A stretch of 12,486 nt of DNA from Bordetella parapertussis. Its GTDB lineage: Bacteria; Pseudomonadota; Gammaproteobacteria; Burkholderiales; SG8-41. Of the stretch, positions 5,579 to 12,486 are shown piece after piece. The notes beneath the pieces were generated by a model, which saw only the letters and a program-made list of their open reading frames with translations, did not search any database and had not been told where the DNA came from. Position 1 is the first letter of the stretch, and each line of letters opens with the position of its first letter. The stretch is from contig CAMBCD010000043.1 of the NCBI GenBank assembly GCA_945863085.1, forward strand, positions 1-12,486. The letters run 5' to 3'. A program made the translations under genes and the position numbers.

Positions 5579-6938
5579 CAGGCTGCACATGAATGTATTG
5601 AGCAAAATCAGGCTGATGCTTGCCGCCGCCTTGTTGTGCCTTGCCCAGCAGGCTCTGGCCATTCTGCCCATCGAGCAATGGCAAACGTCGTCCGGCGCCA
5701 AAGTCCTTTTTGTTGCGAACCGGGGCCTGCCCATGCTGGATGTGTCGGTGGATTTCCCGGCAGGATCCGGTTACGACACTGCTGCAAAAGCGGGCGTGGC
5801 GGCAATGACCAACGGTTTGCTGCGTATGGGCGCGGACGGCTTGGGCGAGGACGACATCGCCCGCAGCTTTGCCGATATCGGCGCCGCGCTGGGCGGGCGT
5901 TTCGATTTTGATCGTGCAGGATTGTCGCTGCGCACCCTGTCCGATCCGCGGCAACGCGAGCCGGCACTGGATCTGCTGGCGCGTATCCTGCGCGCGCCGG
6001 AGTTTCCGGCGGCAGTGCTCAACCGGGAAAAGGCCCGCCAGATCGGCGCCCTGAAAGAGGCTGACCTGAAACCGGACAGTCAGGCCGGCAGGATGTTCTA
6101 CCGGCTGGTGTACCGCGAACACCCGTACGCCTTGCGCTCTGTCGGTGAGGTGGACACCGTTGGCAACATGACCCGCGATGACCTGCTCGCGTTTTACCGG
6201 CAACACTACGCGGCGGATCGTGCGGTGATCGCCATCATGGGTGATGTGTCGCGGGCGGAAGCCGAAGCCATTGCCGAACAGCTGACCCGGGGCCTGCCGC
6301 GTACCGAGGGTGCCGCACCGGCATTGCCGCAGGTGATGCCGCTGGAGCGGGCGATCACGCGCGTGGTCGCGCATCCCGCGACGCAAAGCCACATCCTGAT
6401 CGGCGCGCCGGGCATTAGTCGCGGTGATCCGGATTATTTTCCGCTGTTTGTCGGCAACCACATTCTCGGCGGCGGCGGCTTTGTGTCGCGCATCAACGAA
6501 GAAGTGCGGCAGAAGCGCGGACTGGCGTATTCGGCGTACAGCTATTTTTCACCGCAACAGGTACCGGGCCCGTTTGTGATCGGCATGCAGACCCGGCGTG
6601 ACCAGGCCGACGAGGCGCTGGCAGTGACACGCAAGACCCTGCACGATTTTGTCAGCAAGGGCCCTACGGAAAAAGAGCTGCTGGCGGCCAAGCAGAACAT
6701 CGTCGGTGGTTTTCCGATGCGCATTGACAGCAACCGCAAGATCCACGAGTACCTGGCCGTCATCGGGTTCTATGGCCTGCCGGTCAGTTATCTGGAGGGC
6801 TTTGTCGGCAACGTCGAGCGTGTGACGGTCGCCGACATCAAGGCTGCGTTTGCTAAACATGTCGATCCGGAAAAACTGGTGACTGTTGTGGTCGGTGCCG
6901 ACAAGGACCAGACGGTGACTGCGCCGGCCACGCGTTGA
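5568..6938 (+). CDS. Secreted M16 family peptidase-like protein, non-catalytic subunit
   Basis: This 456-residue M16 homologue has a signal peptide (hydrophobic about 15-31, likely cleavage after QALA). Where the catalytic partner has HVLEH after GVA, this protein has AMTNG (79-83), so the zinc ligands and catalytic glutamate are missing. The C-half keeps the conserved segment EEVRQKRGLAYSAYS (about 311-325), whose arginine and tyrosine contact substrate in M16 enzymes. This division of labour matches two-subunit M16 peptidases such as mitochondrial processing peptidase and bacterial heterodimeric pairs. The start at 5568 has GGGAG about six bases upstream and overlaps the first gene by 11 bases; the internal ATG at 5589 is less likely. 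rsmD follows after 16 bases. The inactive-subunit role is inferred from missing residues. Confidence 0.92.
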   Translation: MVNNRLHMNVLSKIRLMLAAALLCLAQQALAILPIEQWQTSSGAKVLFVANRGLPMLDVSVDFPAGSGYDTAAKAGVAAMTNGLLRMGADGLGEDDIARSFADIGAALGGRFDFDRAGLSLRTLSDPRQREPALDLLARILRAPEFPAAVLNREKARQIGALKEADLKPDSQAGRMFYRLVYREHPYALRSVGEVDTVGNMTRDDLLAFYRQHYAADRAVIAIMGDVSRAEAEAIAEQLTRGLPRTEGAAPALPQVMPLERAITRVVAHPATQSHILIGAPGISRGDPDYFPLFVGNHILGGGGFVSRINEEVRQKRGLAYSAYSYFSPQQVPGPFVIGMQTRRDQADEALAVTRKTLHDFVSKGPTEKELLAAKQNIVGGFPMRIDSNRKIHEYLAVIGFYGLPVSYLEGFVGNVERVTVADIKAAFAKHVDPEKLVTVVVGADKDQTVTAPATR

Positions 6939-6954
6939 GCGTTCGGGGTTTTTC

Positions 6955-7542
6955 ATGGGTGCCAGCGCAACGCGCAAAAATGAAGTGCGCATCATCGGCG
7001 GCGCCTGGCGCAGCCGGCGCATCCGTTTCCCTGATCGACCCGGTTTGCGGCCGACGCCGGACAGGGTGCGTGAAACCCTGTTTAACTGGCTGGGCCAGGA
7101 TCTGACCGGCAGGGATTGCCTCGACCTCTTTGCCGGCAGCGGCGCGCTGGGTTTTGAGGCGGCATCCCGCAGCGCGCGGCGCGTGACCATGGTCGAAAAC
7201 GATGCCGTGGCCTGGAAAGCATTGCAGGACAACCGGGAAACGCTGGTGGCGACTGCGGTGACCGCGGTACGCGCCGATGCGCTAGAATTCCTGAAGAATC
7301 ATCGGGATCCCCATTTGCAACCGCATTTTCAACGGTACCACGTGGTGTTTCTCGACCCGCCGTTTGCCGATGACCACTGGCCGCAGTTGCTGGCGCTGTT
7401 GCCGCGGCATATGGCGGCCGGCGGACTTGTATATTGTGAGCGCGCACAGCCGCTGGCTGCGCTGGACGGGTGGGAAGTGGTGAAAAGCGGGCGTGCAGGC
7501 CAGGTCAGCCATCAACTGTTGAAACGGGTCAAAGATGAATAA
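6955..7542 (+). CDS. rsmD: 16S rRNA (guanine(966)-N(2))-methyltransferase RsmD
   Basis: RsmD makes m2G966 in 16S rRNA within the assembled small subunit, using S-adenosylmethionine. The 195-residue protein has the family N-terminus [12 protein letters not shown] (12-23) and [16 protein letters not shown] (31-46). The SAM-binding motif [13 protein letters not shown] is at 57-69, the acidic motif VEND at 80-83 and the catalytic DPPF at 134-137. Length is normal. A G-rich stretch (GGGG near 6946-6949) precedes the ATG. It overlaps coaD by eight bases, a very common gene pair, so translation is likely coupled. Here it follows the M16 pair in the same operon. Confidence 0.96.
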   Translation: MGASATRKNEVRIIGGAWRSRRIRFPDRPGLRPTPDRVRETLFNWLGQDLTGRDCLDLFAGSGALGFEAASRSARRVTMVENDAVAWKALQDNRETLVATAVTAVRADALEFLKNHRDPHLQPHFQRYHVVFLDPPFADDHWPQLLALLPRHMAAGGLVYCERAQPLAALDGWEVVKSGRAGQVSHQLLKRVKDE

Positions 7543-8025
7543 AAAAGCGGTGTATCCCGGAACGTTTGATCCGATGACACTGGGTCATGAAGACCTCGTG
7601 CGCCGCGCTGCGCGGCTGTTCGATCATGTCGTGCTGGCGGTGGCCGACAGCCGGACCAAACGGCCCTTGTTCACACTGGCGGAACGCATCGACATGGCGC
7701 GGGACGCGTTGAAAGACGTCAAAAACGTCACTGTCGAGGGATTCTCCGGACTGCTGATGCAATTCGTGCGCGAACATGATGCGCTGGTCGTGCTGCGCGG
7801 CGTGCGCGCCGTATCCGACTTCGATTACGAGTTCCAGCTTGCGGGCATGAACCGCAAGATGCATCCCGAAGTTGAAACCGTGTTCATGACGCCGGGCGAG
7901 GAATACATGTTCCTGTCGGCGACGCTGGTGCGCGAGATTTCGGTGATGGGCGGTGACGTGTCCAAGTTCGTGTCGCCGATAATCGCAGCGCGCCTCAAGG
8001 CCAAGATCAAGGATCTTGGGGGGAA

Positions 8026-8029
<4 letters not shown>
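7535..8029 (+). CDS. coaD: Phosphopantetheine adenylyltransferase CoaD
   Basis: CoaD transfers AMP from ATP to 4'-phosphopantetheine, giving dephospho-CoA, the penultimate step of coenzyme A synthesis. The 164-residue protein is of standard length. It shows the nucleotidyltransferase start [12 protein letters not shown] (7-18, with the TxGH motif at 15-18), K42, the substrate-binding [12 protein letters not shown] (89-99), and LSATLVRE (127-134), which corresponds to the usual ISSTxVRE. The start is inside the end of rsmD, with ACGGG seven bases before it. The ferredoxin gene follows 30 bases downstream. Confidence 0.97.
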
Positions 8030-8317
<288 letters not shown>

Positions 8318-8329
8318 AGCTGATCGGAA

Positions 8330-8345
8330 GGCGCGAAATTGCGCC
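8330..8345. terminator. Weak hairpin between convergent ferredoxin gene and mutM
   Basis: GGCGC (8330-8334) and GCGCC (8341-8345) enclose a six-base loop in the 37-base gap between the two converging genes. There is no U-run on either strand, so it is not a typical intrinsic terminator. It may protect the transcript ends or mark a factor-dependent stop. Confidence 0.3.
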
Positions 8346-8354
8346 GCTAACCTT

Positions 8355-9188
8355 TCAACGCTTCTGACAACTCGGACAGTAGCAGGTCGCCCGCTGCGCC
8401 TGCTTCAATTCACGGATTGTGGTGCCGCAACGCATGCAGGCTTCTCCGGCGCGGCCATAAACCAGAAACTGGCTCTGGAAGTTTCCCGCCATGCCGTCGC
8501 TGCCGACATAGTCGCGCAATGAACTGCCGCCGGCAGTGATTGCCTCTCCCAGGGTTAGCTTGATTTGTTCCGCCAGCGCTTCACAGCGTGCGCGGCTGAT
8601 GCGTTGTGCCGGCGTGCGCGGATCGATGCCCGCACGGAACAGCGCTTCATTGGCGTAGATGTTGCCGACACCGGCAACGACATGGCTGTCCATGATCACC
8701 AGTTTGATCGCGGCGCTGCGTGTGCGTATCGCGCGATGCAGTACCGCGCCGTCGAAATCCGCCGTCAGCGGTTCCGGCCCGATGGCCGCGAGCAGCGGAT
8801 GCTGCAATGGATCCCCCGACTGCCACAGTACCAGGCCGAAGCGGCGCGGATCGCGCAGGCGAATGATGCGACGGTTGGCGAACTCAAGGTCGAAGTGATC
8901 GTGTTTTTCCGGCGCTGTCGCGGCATCGACCAGCCACAGCCGGCCGGACATGCCGAGATGCACGATCAGTGTGCCGGCTTTGCCGTCGGGTGGCATGCAA
9001 TGAAACAGCAAATACTTGCCGCGGCGTGACAGCGTGGTGACGTGTGCGTCGGCGAGGCGGCGCTCCAGCCCGCGCGGCACCGGCTGGCGCATGCCGCGAT
9101 GGCGTACTACGGCGCGCACGATGCGTTGCTGTTCCACGCTGGAGGCCAGTCCGCGACGGGTGGTTTCGACTTCGGGCAGTTCAGGCAC
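8355..9188 (-). CDS. mutM: Formamidopyrimidine-DNA glycosylase MutM (Fpg)
   Basis: MutM excises 8-oxoguanine and formamidopyrimidines and cuts the abasic site in base excision repair. The 277-residue protein has the catalytic start MPELPEVETTRRG (proline 2 is the nucleophile, glutamate 3 is catalytic), K58 in RRGKYLL, LGMSGRL (78-84) and RRFGLV (115-120). The helix-two-turn-helix is around GVGNIYANEALFRAGIDP (173-190), and the zinc finger cysteines are 251, 254, 271 and 274. Because Pro2 must be the second residue, the start is fixed as GTG at 9186-9188. No Shine-Dalgarno sequence precedes it; the upstream bases are AT-rich. It lies 25 bases after the DUF4340 gene on the same strand, as the last gene of that run, and converges on the ferredoxin gene. 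Confidence 0.96.
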   Translation of the reverse strand: MPELPEVETTRRGLASSVEQQRIVRAVVRHRGMRQPVPRGLERRLADAHVTTLSRRGKYLLFHCMPPDGKAGTLIVHLGMSGRLWLVDAATAPEKHDHFDLEFANRRIIRLRDPRRFGLVLWQSGDPLQHPLLAAIGPEPLTADFDGAVLHRAIRTRSAAIKLVIMDSHVVAGVGNIYANEALFRAGIDPRTPAQRISRARCEALAEQIKLTLGEAITAGGSSLRDYVGSDGMAGNFQSQFLVYGRAGEACMRCGTTIRELKQAQRATCYCPSCQKR

Positions 9189-9194
9189 GGAATT

Positions 9195-9223
9195 ATTGTA
9201 AATATTTGTTTTTTTATTGATTA
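9195..9223 (-). promoter_or_regulatory. Candidate promoter in the AT-rich pocket before mutM
   Basis: On the minus strand TACAAT (9200 to 9195) lies six bases before the mutM GTG. A weak -35, TAATCA (9223 to 9218), sits at 17-base spacing and overlaps the end of the DUF4340 gene. Transcription would begin at or next to the start codon, giving a leaderless message. The whole stretch 9189-9230 is strikingly AT-rich compared with its surroundings. Confidence 0.35.
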
Positions 9224-10074
9224 TTTTTGCCGAAGGTATCGGCGGGCGCTGCTCCCGGTGCGCTCAATAACGCGCGTCCGGCGGCCTCCAAAAACAGGTA
9301 TTGCAAGCCGGTATCGTGCCGCCACAGCAGCAATTGTGGTGCACGTTGCAGCACGCCGAACTCCAGCACTTTGCCGTCGCGCAGCGTGATACGGATTTCA
9401 GCCAGCGGCGGTTTGTTGGCGTAAGGCTCGGCTTGCGCAGCCGACGCATGGCGCCACTGATCCACATAACGCTGCAGGTCATCCTGGCTGGTATCCGAAG
9501 GCGGCGTCAGCGTCCATCGTCCCTCTTTCTGGCTGAGGCTGAATTCGGGCAAGCTTATGGCCACCGGTTGTTCCTGTTCGGCGAGCAGTACGCGGCGGAC
9601 CAGCGCCAGTGGATTGGCGGGTAGCCCCGCACCATGGCGCAGTGCGACCGCATACACCTTGTCCCCGCGTTGCACGTACTGTTCGCGGGTGACGGTGTTG
9701 ATGCCGCCGAAGGTGTACTCCACACCATCAATGGTCAGCAGGGCCACCGGTGATTGCAGGTCGAAACGTTCCAGGTCGGTGGCCGGCAGTTGCAGGGTCG
9801 GTTGCGCTTCGAGAATGGTCAGCATGCGCAGCACCTGGAATTCGTCGGCGCGGGCCTTGAACGGCGCGGTGATCTGCCATTGCGCATCCCGGCGTTCCAG
9901 GGTGAGGGCCGGCTGGCCGGGGCGCTTCAGCGTGATGTGTTGGGCCTGTGCGGATTGCAGCCTGGACAGCGGTTGTTTCGCCTGATCTTCGCGTGAGGGT
10001 GTCAGCCAGACAAACCACCCCAGCGCGGCAACCGCGGCGAGCAACGCAACATTCAGCAACCAGCCGCGTTTCAT
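9214..10074 (-). CDS. DUF4340 domain-containing membrane-anchored protein
   Basis: The 286-residue protein has one N-terminal hydrophobic segment (about 7-24, after MKRGW), so it is probably anchored in the inner membrane with most of the chain in the periplasm. The body shows features recalled from DUF4340 proteins: repeated short strands such as LTLERRDAQWQITAPF and YTFGGINTVTREQYVQ (the latter about 121-136), suggesting beta-rich repeats. Its biochemical function is unknown. It starts 10 bases after the GldG-like gene and belongs to the ABC exporter operon, so it is likely an accessory subunit of that complex. The C-terminus (GKNNQ) has AT-rich codons unlike the rest of the gene. The family call is by resemblance and context. 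Confidence 0.75.
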   Translation of the reverse strand: MKRGWLLNVALLAAVAALGWFVWLTPSREDQAKQPLSRLQSAQAQHITLKRPGQPALTLERRDAQWQITAPFKARADEFQVLRMLTILEAQPTLQLPATDLERFDLQSPVALLTIDGVEYTFGGINTVTREQYVQRGDKVYAVALRHGAGLPANPLALVRRVLLAEQEQPVAISLPEFSLSQKEGRWTLTPPSDTSQDDLQRYVDQWRHASAAQAEPYANKPPLAEIRITLRDGKVLEFGVLQRAPQLLLWRHDTGLQYLFLEAAGRALLSAPGAAPADTFGKNNQ

Positions 10075-10084
10075 GCCGGCGGCA

Positions 10085-11446
10085 TCAGGCCGCGTTGCGC
10101 CGGCGCCACCAGACCACGCCGCCGGTGATGGCGAAGGTCAGCGGCAGCAGGAACAGCACCACAAACGCGATCAGGTAGAGCTGCGTGCTGTCGATGTCGA
10201 GCCGGGTGTCGGCGGCCGGGCGCGGGTCGATGGTGGCCAGCGCGTCTTCGCCGGCCAGCCAGTTGAACATGCCGGTGCCGAGTGCGAGGTTGCCGCCGTT
10301 GCCGAGAAAGCTGTTTGACAGGAAATGCCCGGTGCCGACGACAACGACGCGCTGCTCGCGGTCGCCGACCGTGCGTTCAAAGGCGGTGGCGATGTTGACG
10401 GGGCCGGGAAAATCACGCGACTTGTCGAACGTGGATTTGGCGTCGAGTTTGCCGGTTTCCACCCAGCCGCGCGGTGCAACGTCGATCAGCGGCGTGACGC
10501 GCCAGCCGGCGCCGTCGTCGGCGCCGATTTGCCGGGCATGGGGGAACAGGGTGTTGTATTGCAGCGTGCCGACCACCACGTGCCGCGCGTAATTGGCGGC
10601 GACGGCAAATACCGGCGGACCGCTGCGCGGCGCCAGAGCCGGGTCGATGACGGTGCCCGGCGTCAGCACCAGCCCGAGTTTTTCGGCGAGCGGTTGCAGC
10701 CCGCGCAGAGGCTCGGCGTCGATCAGCCACAGCAGGTTGCCGCCGCGGTCGATGTAGTTCAACAGTTTCTCGATCTCCGCCGGCTGCAGGTCGACCTGCG
10801 GCTGGGTGATCATCAGCAGCGCCGCGTTGACCGGCACTTCCTGCGCAAGCCCGAGGTTGATGCTGCTGACGCTGAAACCTTTTTCGCGCAACTGCTGGCC
10901 GAAGCTGCCGAGGTCGTGATTGGCAAGGCCGTCGAGCTTGCGCTCGCCATGGCCGTCGAGCCACAACACGAGGCTGTTGGCACCGCGCAGCAGGCGTACC
11001 AGCGCGTTGGCGAAATTCTGTTCGTTGAACTCATTGAGGGGAATCTGTTCCGAGCGCCGCTGGTATTCGATGACCAGCGCATTGGGTGTACGCAAGCCGG
11101 CTTCCGCAGCCAGCTTGGGTTGCTCGCGCGGATCGATCAGCTGCAATTCGAGGTCGCGTTTGGCGCGTTTGTAGGTGCGCACGCGTTCTTCGACGAGTTT
11201 GTGGATGTTGGCTCCGCTCGCGTCCTGGCGCACTGCATAGGCAGTGACGCGCAGGGGACCCTGCATCTGCTGCAGCGCGCCGAGTGTTGCCGCGGACAGC
11301 GAATTGCGCGCGCTGCGCGTGACATCGCGTTCCGCGCGGTATTCGTGGGCAACCCAGGCGAGCAGTGCGACCAGCAGTGCCAGCAGCACCACGAATATGC
11401 CGCTCTGGACGGCGAGCTGCCAGCGCAGGTTGCGGGTGATCTGCAT
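10085..11446 (-). CDS. GldG-like ABC transporter auxiliary protein
   Basis: The 453-residue protein has a transmembrane helix near each end (about 13-33 and 420-444) and a large domain between, predicted periplasmic. Segments typical of the GldG/ABC auxiliary family include LVLWLDGHGERKLDG (about 159-173) and LNYIDRGGNLLWLIDAEP (about 229-246). In Bacteroidetes, GldA, GldF and GldG are an ABC set required for gliding. In proteobacteria the same gene set occurs without gliding, and its substrate is unknown. It starts three bases after the permease stop and is followed by DUF4340 after 10 bases. The large soluble domain resembles a sugar- or ligand-binding fold only by analogy. Confidence 0.85.
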   Translation of the reverse strand: MQITRNLRWQLAVQSGIFVVLLALLVALLAWVAHEYRAERDVTRSARNSLSAATLGALQQMQGPLRVTAYAVRQDASGANIHKLVEERVRTYKRAKRDLELQLIDPREQPKLAAEAGLRTPNALVIEYQRRSEQIPLNEFNEQNFANALVRLLRGANSLVLWLDGHGERKLDGLANHDLGSFGQQLREKGFSVSSINLGLAQEVPVNAALLMITQPQVDLQPAEIEKLLNYIDRGGNLLWLIDAEPLRGLQPLAEKLGLVLTPGTVIDPALAPRSGPPVFAVAANYARHVVVGTLQYNTLFPHARQIGADDGAGWRVTPLIDVAPRGWVETGKLDAKSTFDKSRDFPGPVNIATAFERTVGDREQRVVVVGTGHFLSNSFLGNGGNLALGTGMFNWLAGEDALATIDPRPAADTRLDIDSTQLYLIAFVVLFLLPLTFAITGGVVWWRRRNAA

Positions 11447-11449
11447 CGT

Positions 11450-12220
11450 TTATCCCCGCAGGCGCCGGCCGTCGAGGCGGCGGATGGCGAGTCTCAGGAA
11501 GGCGATGGTCAAGAGCAGCGGGCAGGCGATGGCATAACTGTCGATGATGCCGCGGCCCAGCGGTTCGAAGTTTTTCAGCGGCGAGAATACCTGCGCAAAT
11601 GCCGCCGGCACCTGCCAGCCCCGGGCGCGCAGGCTGTCGCCGGCGGTCTCGCCCATGAACAGCATCGCCAGCAACATGCCGAAACCGAGCAGCGCGGCGG
11701 CCATCGGCTGCGCGGTCAGGCTCGAGGCGTAGAGGCCGACCGCGGAGAAACTCGCCGCCAGCAGCAGCAGCGCCAGCGTCAGCCCGGCGAGCAGGCCGAA
11801 GTCGAGGCGGGTGCCGGTCACGAGCAGCAGCGGCATGGCCAGCACCAGCAGCACGATGATCAGCAGGAAGGCCATCAGGCCGGTGAATTTGCCGAGGATG
11901 ATTTCCGACATCGACACCGGCGCCGAGAGCAGCAGCGTCAGCGTCTGGTTGCGGCGCTCCTCGGCGATCATGCGCATCGCCAGCAGCGGCACCGCGAATA
12001 GCAGCATCGCGGCGGCGGTGGCGTAAGTGGGCGCGGCGACCAGTTCGGTAATGCCGGGCGGGCTGACCATTTGCGCCAGTTGCGACTGCACCTGCATAAA
12101 ATCGTCGAGGCGTTTCAGGAAGCCGTAACCGAGCACGACCTGCACGACAGTGAGCACCAGCCATGCCAGCGGCGAGGTGAACAAGGTGCGCAATTCCTTG
12201 CCGGCGATGGTGAAAATCAT
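11450..12220 (-). CDS. ABC-2 type exporter permease (GldF-like)
   Basis: This 256-residue protein is the membrane subunit of an ABC-2 exporter. Six hydrophobic segments are visible at about 18-35, 67-85, 112-134, 141-164, 171-190 and 225-246. The ABC-2 coupling segment AEERRNQTLTLLLSAPVS (86-103) follows TM2, and SPLKNFEPLGRGIID (213-227) resembles the GldF family. The start overlaps the ATPase stop as ATGA, indicating translational coupling. The transported substrate cannot be told from sequence. Confidence 0.9.
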   Translation of the reverse strand: MIFTIAGKELRTLFTSPLAWLVLTVVQVVLGYGFLKRLDDFMQVQSQLAQMVSPPGITELVAAPTYATAAAMLLFAVPLLAMRMIAEERRNQTLTLLLSAPVSMSEIILGKFTGLMAFLLIIVLLVLAMPLLLVTGTRLDFGLLAGLTLALLLLAASFSAVGLYASSLTAQPMAAALLGFGMLLAMLFMGETAGDSLRARGWQVPAAFAQVFSPLKNFEPLGRGIIDSYAIACPLLLTIAFLRLAIRRLDGRRLRG

Positions 12221-12486
12221 GACGGTTCCGCCTGCGTGGTCAATTGCACGAACACGTCTTCGAGGCTGCTTTGCGCCGGCGTGAGCTGGTGGAGGCCCCA
12301 GTCGCCGGCGCCGGCTGCACGGACCAGTGCCTCCGACGGATCGCTGTCGGGTGCGAACTGGATGCGGAAGCGGCCTTCACCCGCAGGCTCCACGCCGGTG
12401 ACACCGGCGATTGCGCGTAACGCGGAGATATCAGGGGGGCGGTGCAGTGCGACGGTCACCGTGCGCCCGCGCTGGAAGTCGCGCAG
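12217..12486 (-). CDS. ABC transporter ATP-binding protein, C-terminal fragment (5' end outside window)
   Basis: The frame is open to the window edge, so this is the last 89 residues of a larger protein. It shows the accessory domain that follows the nucleotide-binding domain in ABC-2 exporters (DUF4162-like): a beta-rich stretch (GRFRIQFAPD...), then the conserved ending LHQLTPAQSSLEDVFVQLT. The GTG at 12457-12459 is internal rather than a real start, because coding continues upstream with LRDFQRGRTVTV. Walker and signature motifs lie beyond the window. Overlap with the permease start as ATGA makes it the first visible gene of the GldAFG-like operon. Confidence 0.87.
   Translation of the reverse strand: MRDFQRGRTVTVALHRPPDISALRAIAGVTGVEPAGEGRFRIQFAPDSDPSEALVRAAGAGDWGLHQLTPAQSSLEDVFVQLTTQAEPS

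Noticed and set aside
5466..6461. Open frame (331 codons) on the minus strand opposite the second M16 gene
   Set aside because: The composition is typical of an antisense shadow, and the plus strand has a clear signal peptide and M16 fold segments.
7242..7249. E. coli-type Chi sequence GCTGGTGG inside rsmD (another copy near 12284)
   Set aside because: An eight-base motif is expected by chance in GC-rich coding DNA of this length, and the Chi sequence of this organism is unknown.
10325..12001. Long open frame (558 codons) on the plus strand opposite the GldG-like and permease genes
   Set aside because: Its composition is rich in Q, R, H and A, it resembles no family, and the minus strand carries clear genes with membrane segments and motifs. 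It is a GC-rich antisense shadow.
12217..12459. Separate small gene of 80 codons starting at 12459
   Set aside because: The putative start is an internal GTG. The frame continues to the window edge and reads as the C-terminal domain of an ABC ATPase.

Overview
The window is a GC-rich chromosomal segment from a Proteobacterium, most likely gamma- or betaproteobacterial. The main evidence is the block ftsY-ftsE-ftsX-rpoH, an arrangement typical of those classes, with two M16 peptidase genes, rsmD, coaD and a YfhL/Alvin-type ferredoxin gene running away from it on the other strand. I see no mobile elements, CRISPR arrays, tRNA or rRNA genes. The coding is dense: the longest gap between genes is about 220 bases (3966-4186).

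Layout. (1) 1-420, plus strand: the 3' part of a SCO1/SenC copper chaperone gene, whose stop codon lies in the T-run of a strong bidirectional terminator (388-418). (2) 447-3965, minus strand: ftsY, ftsE, ftsX, rpoH, read from right to left. ftsE and ftsX overlap by ATGA. rpoH has its own 106-base upstream gap, which holds a near-perfect CIRCE operator (1321-1347). Heat-shock sigma factor synthesis is therefore probably under HrcA repression. (3) 3966-4186: a divergent regulatory region with a candidate promoter, helically phased repeats and several palindromes. (4) 4187-8317, plus strand: two M16 peptidase-like secreted proteins, one with an intact zinc site and one without, then rsmD, coaD and a 2[4Fe-4S] ferredoxin. 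These five are tightly spaced and look like one operon. (5) 8355-12486, minus strand: an ABC-2 exporter set (ATPase C-terminus, permease, GldG-like protein, DUF4340 protein) read from right to left, followed by mutM. mutM starts at GTG in an AT-rich pocket without a visible ribosome binding site.

Most genes are housekeeping: membrane protein targeting (FtsY), divisome activation (FtsEX), heat shock (RpoH), 16S rRNA methylation (RsmD), CoA synthesis (CoaD), DNA repair (MutM) and respiratory copper delivery (SCO). The least understood parts are the ABC/GldG/DUF4340 set and the paired M16 proteins. The clearest regulatory observation is the CIRCE element in front of rpoH. I found no convincing evidence of a wholly new biological system. 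Assignments come from reading motifs by eye, with no database search.
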